Of a stretch of DNA of 64,000 nt, positions 60,016 through 64,000 are shown one piece after another. Where the stretch lies: assembly GCF_015910535.1 (NCBI RefSeq), contig NZ_JACBJG010000006.1:1-64000 (forward strand). Reading direction: 5' to 3'. A program made the position numbers and the translations under genes. Every line of letters begins with the position of its first letter. Positions within the stretch are counted from its first letter, which is position 1. The notes under the pieces were generated by a model, which was given only the letters and a program-made list of their open reading frames with translations, was not told the DNA's origin and ran no database searches. Origin of the DNA: Saccharomonospora sp. NB11. Its GTDB lineage: Bacteria > Actinomycetota > Actinomycetes > Mycobacteriales > Pseudonocardiaceae.

Positions 60016-61688
60016 ATCCCTCCACTGCCCAGGCCCGCGTGCTCGTGGACGAACTCGTCCGCAACACGGTGTCCCACGTGGTACTGAGCCCGGGCTCCCG
60101 TAATGCGCCCCTGTCGTTCGCGCTGCACGATGCCGCGGCGGCGGGCAGGCTCACGCTGCACGTGCGCATCGACGAGCGCAGCGCGGCGTTCCTGGCGTTG
60201 GGGATCGCGGCCCGCACCGGCAGGCCGGTCGCGGTGGTGTGCACGTCGGGAACGGCTGCTGCGAACTTCCATCCCGCGGTGCTGGAGGCCGACCGGGCCG
60301 GAGTGCCGCTGATCGTGCTGACCGCCGACCGGCCGCCCGAGTTGCGCGCCGCCGGGGCGAGCCAGGTCGTGGAGCAGCGGCACCTGTACGGCAGCGCGGT
60401 GCGGTACTTCGACGAACTCGCCGTCGCCGAGCGCAGGCCGGGCCAGAACGCGTACTGGCGCAGCCAGATCTGCCGGGCGTGGAACGCCGCGTACGGCGAG
60501 TGGCGGTGTGGACCGGTGCACCTGAACATCCCGTTCCGTGAGCCGCTCGTCCCCGACCCCGCCGACGAATCCGACTGGCCCGAGTCGCTGGACGGCAGGC
60601 CACAGGGTGCGCGGTGGACGGAGCTGCCCGACTTCGGCGCGTTGCCGTCGTTCGTGGTGCCGTCGGCGCGGCACGGTCTGGTGATCGCGTGCGACGCGGG
60701 CGTGCGGGCCGCCAGCGAGTGGGCCGAGCTGCACGGGTGGCCGGTGATCGCCGAGACGGGTGGCCTCGGCCTCGGCGGCACGACGGCGATCTCCGCGGGC
60801 GTGTGGCTGCTCGGGCTGGAGGAGTTCGTCGCCGAGCACAAGCCGGAGCAGGTGCTGTGCATCGGCAGGCCCACCGTCTTCCGGCAGGTGCAGCGGATCT
60901 TGTCCGACCCGGACGTCGAGGTGCTGTTGGTGCGGCCCGACTCCGACTGGCCCGCCCCGGCTCACAACGTCCGGCAGGTCGGGCAGTGGTTCGACGAACC
61001 GGCGAAGCCCGCCGACCCGGAGTGGTTGCTGCGGTGGCGCCGCGCCGACGCCGCCGCGAGGGATGCCGTGCGGGACAGCCTGGCGGCCGCGCCGTGGCCG
61101 AACGGGTTGAGCGTGGCGAACGAACTCGTGGCGGCGTTGCCCGGGGACTCCCTGCTCGTGGTGGGTTCCTCGAATCCGACGCGGGACGTCGCGCTCGTCG
61201 GTGGGTGCAGGCCGGACGTGCTGGTGCACCGCAACCGCGGTGTCGCCGGGATCGACGGCACGCTGTCCACGGCCCTGGGCGCGGCACTGGTGCACTCGGG
61301 ACCGGCGTACGCGTTCGTGGGTGACCTGACGTTCCTGCACGACGTCAACGGCCTGCTCACCGGCCCGGCCGAGTGCAGGCCCGACCTCACGATCGTGGTC
61401 CTCAACGACGACGGTGGCGGCATCTTCTCGCTGCTGGAGCAGGGTGAGGACCAGTACCGGGACAGCTTCGAGCGCGTCTTCGGCACCCCGCACGGCGCCG
61501 ACCTGTCGGCGCTGTGCACCGGGTACGGCGTGCCGTACACGCTGGCGGACTCGCGGGCGGCGTTGCGGGAGGCGTTGCGGCCCGAGCCCGGACTCCGGGT
61601 CGTGGAGGTGCGGGTGGACCGCTCGCGGCACCGGGAGCTGCACACGGGGCTCCGGTCGGCGGTGGCCAGAGCCGTCGGCACCCGGTAA
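60012..61688 (+). CDS. menD: SEPHCHC synthase (2-succinyl-5-enolpyruvyl-6-hydroxy-3-cyclohexene-1-carboxylate synthase)
   Basis: A 558-residue ThDP enzyme. The N-terminal Pyr domain has VVLSPGSRNAPLSFAL near 18 and HVRIDERSAAFLALGIA near 50 with the ThDP-activating Glu; the C-terminal PP domain has NRGVAGIDGTLSTALGAAL near 410 and FVGDLTFLHDVNGLL with VVLNDDGGGIFSLLEQ near 455. It is the first committed enzyme of menaquinone synthesis, joining 2-oxoglutarate to isochorismate. It is divergent from menB. Confidence 0.96.
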   Translation: MNPSTAQARVLVDELVRNTVSHVVLSPGSRNAPLSFALHDAAAAGRLTLHVRIDERSAAFLALGIAARTGRPVAVVCTSGTAAANFHPAVLEADRAGVPLIVLTADRPPELRAAGASQVVEQRHLYGSAVRYFDELAVAERRPGQNAYWRSQICRAWNAAYGEWRCGPVHLNIPFREPLVPDPADESDWPESLDGRPQGARWTELPDFGALPSFVVPSARHGLVIACDAGVRAASEWAELHGWPVIAETGGLGLGGTTAISAGVWLLGLEEFVAEHKPEQVLCIGRPTVFRQVQRILSDPDVEVLLVRPDSDWPAPAHNVRQVGQWFDEPAKPADPEWLLRWRRADAAARDAVRDSLAAAPWPNGLSVANELVAALPGDSLLVVGSSNPTRDVALVGGCRPDVLVHRNRGVAGIDGTLSTALGAALVHSGPAYAFVGDLTFLHDVNGLLTGPAECRPDLTIVVLNDDGGGIFSLLEQGEDQYRDSFERVFGTPHGADLSALCTGYGVPYTLADSRAALREALRPEPGLRVVEVRVDRSRHRELHTGLRSAVARAVGTR

Positions 61689-61690
61689 GG

Positions 61691-61715
61691 CGACACGCCA
61701 CTTTCGCCCGTGTCG
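61691..61715 (+). terminator. Weak hairpin after menD
   Basis: CGACACG (61691-61697) pairs with CGTGTCG (61709-61715) around 11 nt, directly after the menD stop. Confidence 0.4.
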
Positions 61716-61747
61716 CGGCGGTCGTCGCCGCACTACCGTTCGTGAGC

Positions 61748-63250
61748 ATGCGCAACCAATCACGTGTCTACGCCGTCGGCGTGGCGTCGAGCCTGGTGGC
61801 GGTGCTGGTCACCACCTCGGCGAGCGCCGCGCCCGGGCCGGGCGCGCCGGGTGTCGGCGACCCGTACTACCCCGGTGACGGCAACGGCGGCTACGACGTC
61901 ACGCACTACGACATCAGGCTCACCTACGAGCCCGAGACCGACTTCCTCTCCGGCACCACGACGATCCTCGCGACCACCACGAGCGAGCTGTCGAGCTTCA
62001 ACCTCGACTTCGCGTTGGACGTCGAGTCGGTGCGGGTCAACAACAGCCCCGCGCGAGTGGACCGCGACCCCGACGACCCGACCGAGGTGGTGGTCACTCC
62101 GGCCACCGAACTCGGGGAGGGCGAACCGATGACGGTGGTCGTCCGCTACGCCGACACCCCGTCCGAGGTGGAAGTCGACGGCTTCACCGCGTGGAAGCGC
62201 ACCGAGACCGGCGCGCTGGCCGTCGACCAGCCGCACATCGCCGAGTGGTGGTTCCCGTCCAACGACCACCCGACTGACAAGGCGACCTACGACGTGTCGG
62301 TGGCCGTGCCCGACGACGTGGCGGCCCTGTCCAACGGCGTGCTCACGGGTCGGAGCAAGGTCCGCGAGGGCTGGACCCGCTGGAACTGGCGCAGCACCGA
62401 GCCGCAGGCGACCTACCTGACGTTCCTCGCCGTCGGCGACTACGAGGTGCGCTCGTCCACCACGCCGAGCGGGCTGCCGATCGTCAACGCCTACGAGGCC
62501 GGGCTGGGCGAGCTGCGTCCGGCGGCGGAGGCCAGCATCGAGCGCACGCCCGAGGTCGTGGAGTTCCTGGAGCTGATCTTCGGTCCGTACCCGTTCGAAG
62601 CGCAGGGCGGGGTCGTCACCAGCGGTCTCGGCTTCGCGCTTGAGACCCAGACGCGGTCGGTCTACGACGCCGGGTTCTTCCGTCAGGGCACGAACATGTC
62701 GGTCGTGGTGCACGAGAACGCGCACCAGTGGTTCGGCGACGCGGTGTCGCTCGGCTCGTGGGCCGACATCTGGCTGAACGAGGGTTTCGCGAGCTACGCC
62801 GAGTTCCTGTGGTCGGAGTACAACGGGGAGGGCACGGCCGCCGAGCTGGCGCAGTACCTGTACGACTCGATTCCCGCCGACGACCCGTTCTGGCAGGTCC
62901 TGCCCGGCGACCCGGGCGCGGAGAACCAGTTCGACGCGGCCGTCTACGACCGGGGCGCGCTCGCGGCCCACGCGCTGCGCACGGCCGTGGGTGACGAGAC
63001 GTTCGTCGAGATCCTGCGCACGTGGCTCGACACCTACCGGGGCGGCGACGCCACGCTTGCCGACTTCGTCGCGTTGGCCGAGGAGGTGTCGGGCACGGAG
63101 CTCGACGAGCTGTTCGACACGTGGCTGTTCACGAAGGGCAAGCCGGAGATCGGCCCGAACGGCGCCGAGGTGAGGACCACCGCGGTGACCGAACCGGAGT
63201 CGTTCCGCGAGATCGCCTTCACCCACGAGCAGCTCGCGAAGCACCACTAG
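61748..63250 (+). CDS. Secreted M1-family metallopeptidase
   Basis: A 500-residue exported peptidase. Residues 1-28 form a Sec signal ending Ser-Ala-Ala; an N-terminal beta domain leads to the zinc site VVHENAHQWFGD (His322, Glu323, His326) with the third ligand Glu345 in WLNEGFASYAEF. The exopeptidase GAMEN motif of aminopeptidases appears as GFALETQ near 295, keeping the Glu. It lacks the large C-terminal helical domain of aminopeptidase N, as usual for this short actinobacterial group. TACCGT lies 8 nt before ATG 61748; GTG 61742 is another possible start. Confidence 0.9.
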   Translation: MRNQSRVYAVGVASSLVAVLVTTSASAAPGPGAPGVGDPYYPGDGNGGYDVTHYDIRLTYEPETDFLSGTTTILATTTSELSSFNLDFALDVESVRVNNSPARVDRDPDDPTEVVVTPATELGEGEPMTVVVRYADTPSEVEVDGFTAWKRTETGALAVDQPHIAEWWFPSNDHPTDKATYDVSVAVPDDVAALSNGVLTGRSKVREGWTRWNWRSTEPQATYLTFLAVGDYEVRSSTTPSGLPIVNAYEAGLGELRPAAEASIERTPEVVEFLELIFGPYPFEAQGGVVTSGLGFALETQTRSVYDAGFFRQGTNMSVVVHENAHQWFGDAVSLGSWADIWLNEGFASYAEFLWSEYNGEGTAAELAQYLYDSIPADDPFWQVLPGDPGAENQFDAAVYDRGALAAHALRTAVGDETFVEILRTWLDTYRGGDATLADFVALAEEVSGTELDELFDTWLFTKGKPEIGPNGAEVRTTAVTEPESFREIAFTHEQLAKHH

Positions 63251-63259
63251 CTCGCTCGA

Positions 63260-63265
63260 TATGCT
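63260..63265 (+). promoter_or_regulatory. Leaderless -10 element TATGCT
   Basis: TATGCT lies 6 nt before GTG 63272. Confidence 0.55.
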
Positions 63266-63271
63266 CGCCGA

Positions 63272-63790
63272 GTGAACACCGACGGCCCCGAGTCCGCCCA
63301 GGGCGCACAGCAGTCCGAGACGCGCCGCGCGCACGCTCTGCGTCTCGGTTCCTGGGGGGTGCTCGGGGCCGCGTCGGTGATCACGTTGCTCGGAGTCCTG
63401 CTCGTGCTGGGCGCCTTCCGCAACGACCAGGTGATCGCTGACAACCACGGCACGGCGACGGCCCTGGTCGAGCAGGTCATGTTCGACCGCACCCTCATCC
63501 GCTACGACACGCCCGACGGGGTGTCGCACAGCCCCGAGAACGGCGTGCTCTACCCGGACGGCCTCACGGCGGGACAGCTCATCCGCATCGAATACGACAC
63601 CACCGACCCGGAGCTGGCGAAGGTCGCGGGGCGGACGTGGTTGCTCACGCTGCTGCCCGTGTCGACGACCTTGCTGTTCACGTGGCTCGTGGCAGGACCG
63701 CTCGTGTGGTTCCTCCGCTCCCGGTTGCGCGCGCTGACGGCGACGTCACCGGCCGCGCGCTCCACGGTGTCGTCCGGCACGTCGGCGTAG
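63272..63790 (+). CDS. DUF3592-type membrane protein (Rv0556-like)
   Basis: A 172-residue protein with one helix at about 28-50, an extracytoplasmic beta-rich domain (ATALVEQVMFDRTLIRYDTP, then GLTAGQLIRIEYDTTDPELA) and a second helix at about 122-145. The DPELAKV element is typical of DUF3592. It has the place of Rv0556 between menD and menG. Function unknown; a partner in respiratory membrane processes is only a guess from context. Confidence 0.82.
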   Translation: MNTDGPESAQGAQQSETRRAHALRLGSWGVLGAASVITLLGVLLVLGAFRNDQVIADNHGTATALVEQVMFDRTLIRYDTPDGVSHSPENGVLYPDGLTAGQLIRIEYDTTDPELAKVAGRTWLLTLLPVSTTLLFTWLVAGPLVWFLRSRLRALTATSPAARSTVSSGTSA

Positions 63791-63843
63791 GCCGCACGCT
63801 CCCTCGCGCAAGCGGGCTCACGTTCCGGTCGAGGCGGCCCGAC

Positions 63844-63849
63844 TAGACT
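63844..63849 (+). promoter_or_regulatory. Leaderless -10 element TAGACT
   Basis: TAGACT lies 6 nt before ATG 63856 of menG. Confidence 0.6.
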
Positions 63850-63855
63850 CCCGAC

Positions 63856-64000
63856 ATGGCCCGAGCGAGCCTCGACAAGGACCCAGCCGACGTCGCCGCG
63901 ATGTTCGACGGCGTCGCGAAGCGATACGACCGCACGAACTCCGTGATGACGTTCGGCTTCGACCGCCGGTGGCGGGTCATCACGGGCCGGGTGCTCGACG
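63856..64000 (+). CDS. menG: Demethylmenaquinone methyltransferase, truncated by window edge
   Basis: The first 48 codons of a UbiE/MenG protein: [20 protein letters not shown] near residue 9 and [12 protein letters not shown] following are signature residues at the family N-terminus. The SAM-binding domain lies beyond the edge. The enzyme makes menaquinone from demethylmenaquinone, completing the pathway whose other late genes (menA, menE, menB, menD) are in this window. Confidence 0.9.
   Translation, partial: MARASLDKDPADVAAMFDGVAKRYDRTNSVMTFGFDRRWRVITGRVLD

Noticed and set aside
58968-61763. A 931-codon open frame on the minus strand, as if menB were fused to a long N-terminus
   Set aside because: Only the last third is menB; the rest is antisense to menD with biased composition, and a promoter-like TATTCT and GTG mark the true menB start.

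Overview
The window is high-GC actinobacterial chromosome. Gene content (mycothiol synthesis, SenX3-RegX3, HbhA-like protein, BldC, BldN-type sigma factor, menaquinone and haem genes, a 6C RNA) and the many leaderless starts fit a Pseudonocardiaceae genome, probably close to Saccharomonospora or Amycolatopsis; that genus-level guess is inference. From memory, the backbone follows Mycobacterium tuberculosis Rv0474 to Rv0558 closely (hbhA, DUF2516, DUF2505, murB, SDR, mshA, YbjN, gpm1, senX3, regX3, ppx, proC, excisionase-like, bS22, galE2-like, acyltransferase, serB1-like, glutaredoxin, hemACDB, hemL, ccd/res genes, menA, menE, menB, menD, menG), so most of it is old vertical core genome. No insertion sequence, phage gene, tRNA, rRNA or CRISPR array was seen.

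Layout. 1-8.5 kb: a truncated exported protein, an aminotransferase, a DUF445 membrane protein, a small intergene with three DnaA-box-like sites, VOC protein, two adjacent zinc-ribbon genes (one fused to a P-loop kinase), an XRE regulator with the HbhA-like coiled-coil protein and DUF2516, YbaK, SRPBCC and an oxidoreductase. 8.5-16 kb: an accessory iron block. A divergent pair (hydroxyornithine-type formyltransferase and ornithine/lysine N-monooxygenase plus MbtH) shares two IdeR/DmdR-like iron boxes; a FecCD/ATPase siderophore importer has a third iron box over its start codon. No NRPS, substrate-binding protein or exporter is present. Between them sits a divergent hydrolase/TetR pair with a perfect palindromic operator, bracketed by inverted arrays of a 21-bp intergenic repeat.

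16-36 kb: purU, methyltransferase, DUF2505, murB, SDR, hydrolase, mshA, YbjN protein, a minus-strand 6C small RNA in the only long noncoding gap (22714-23246), phosphoglycerate mutase, senX3-regX3, ppx, a disordered membrane protein, TIM-barrel isomerase, proline dehydrogenase, thioesterase, proC, an excisionase-like protein, the 33-residue ribosomal protein bS22, epimerase, acyltransferase and a HAD phosphatase downstream of a BldN/RsbN-like sigma/anti-sigma pair.

38-64 kb is a respiration and redox island: acyl-adenylating ligase, glutaredoxin, Rex with its own operator, hemA-hemC-hemD, hemB, membrane proteins, hemL, histidine phosphatase, the cytochrome c maturation set (TlpA-like, ccdA, resB, ccsA), a MinD-like ATPase, bldC, a Cds1-like PLP enzyme, then menA, menE, menB, menD, an M1-type peptidase, a DUF3592 protein and the start of menG. 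Together these make haem, attach it to cytochrome c and make menaquinone, with Rex as the NADH/NAD+ sensor at the head of the haem genes. Start codons were chosen partly from a recurring TANNNT-N6/7-start pattern that marks leaderless transcripts.
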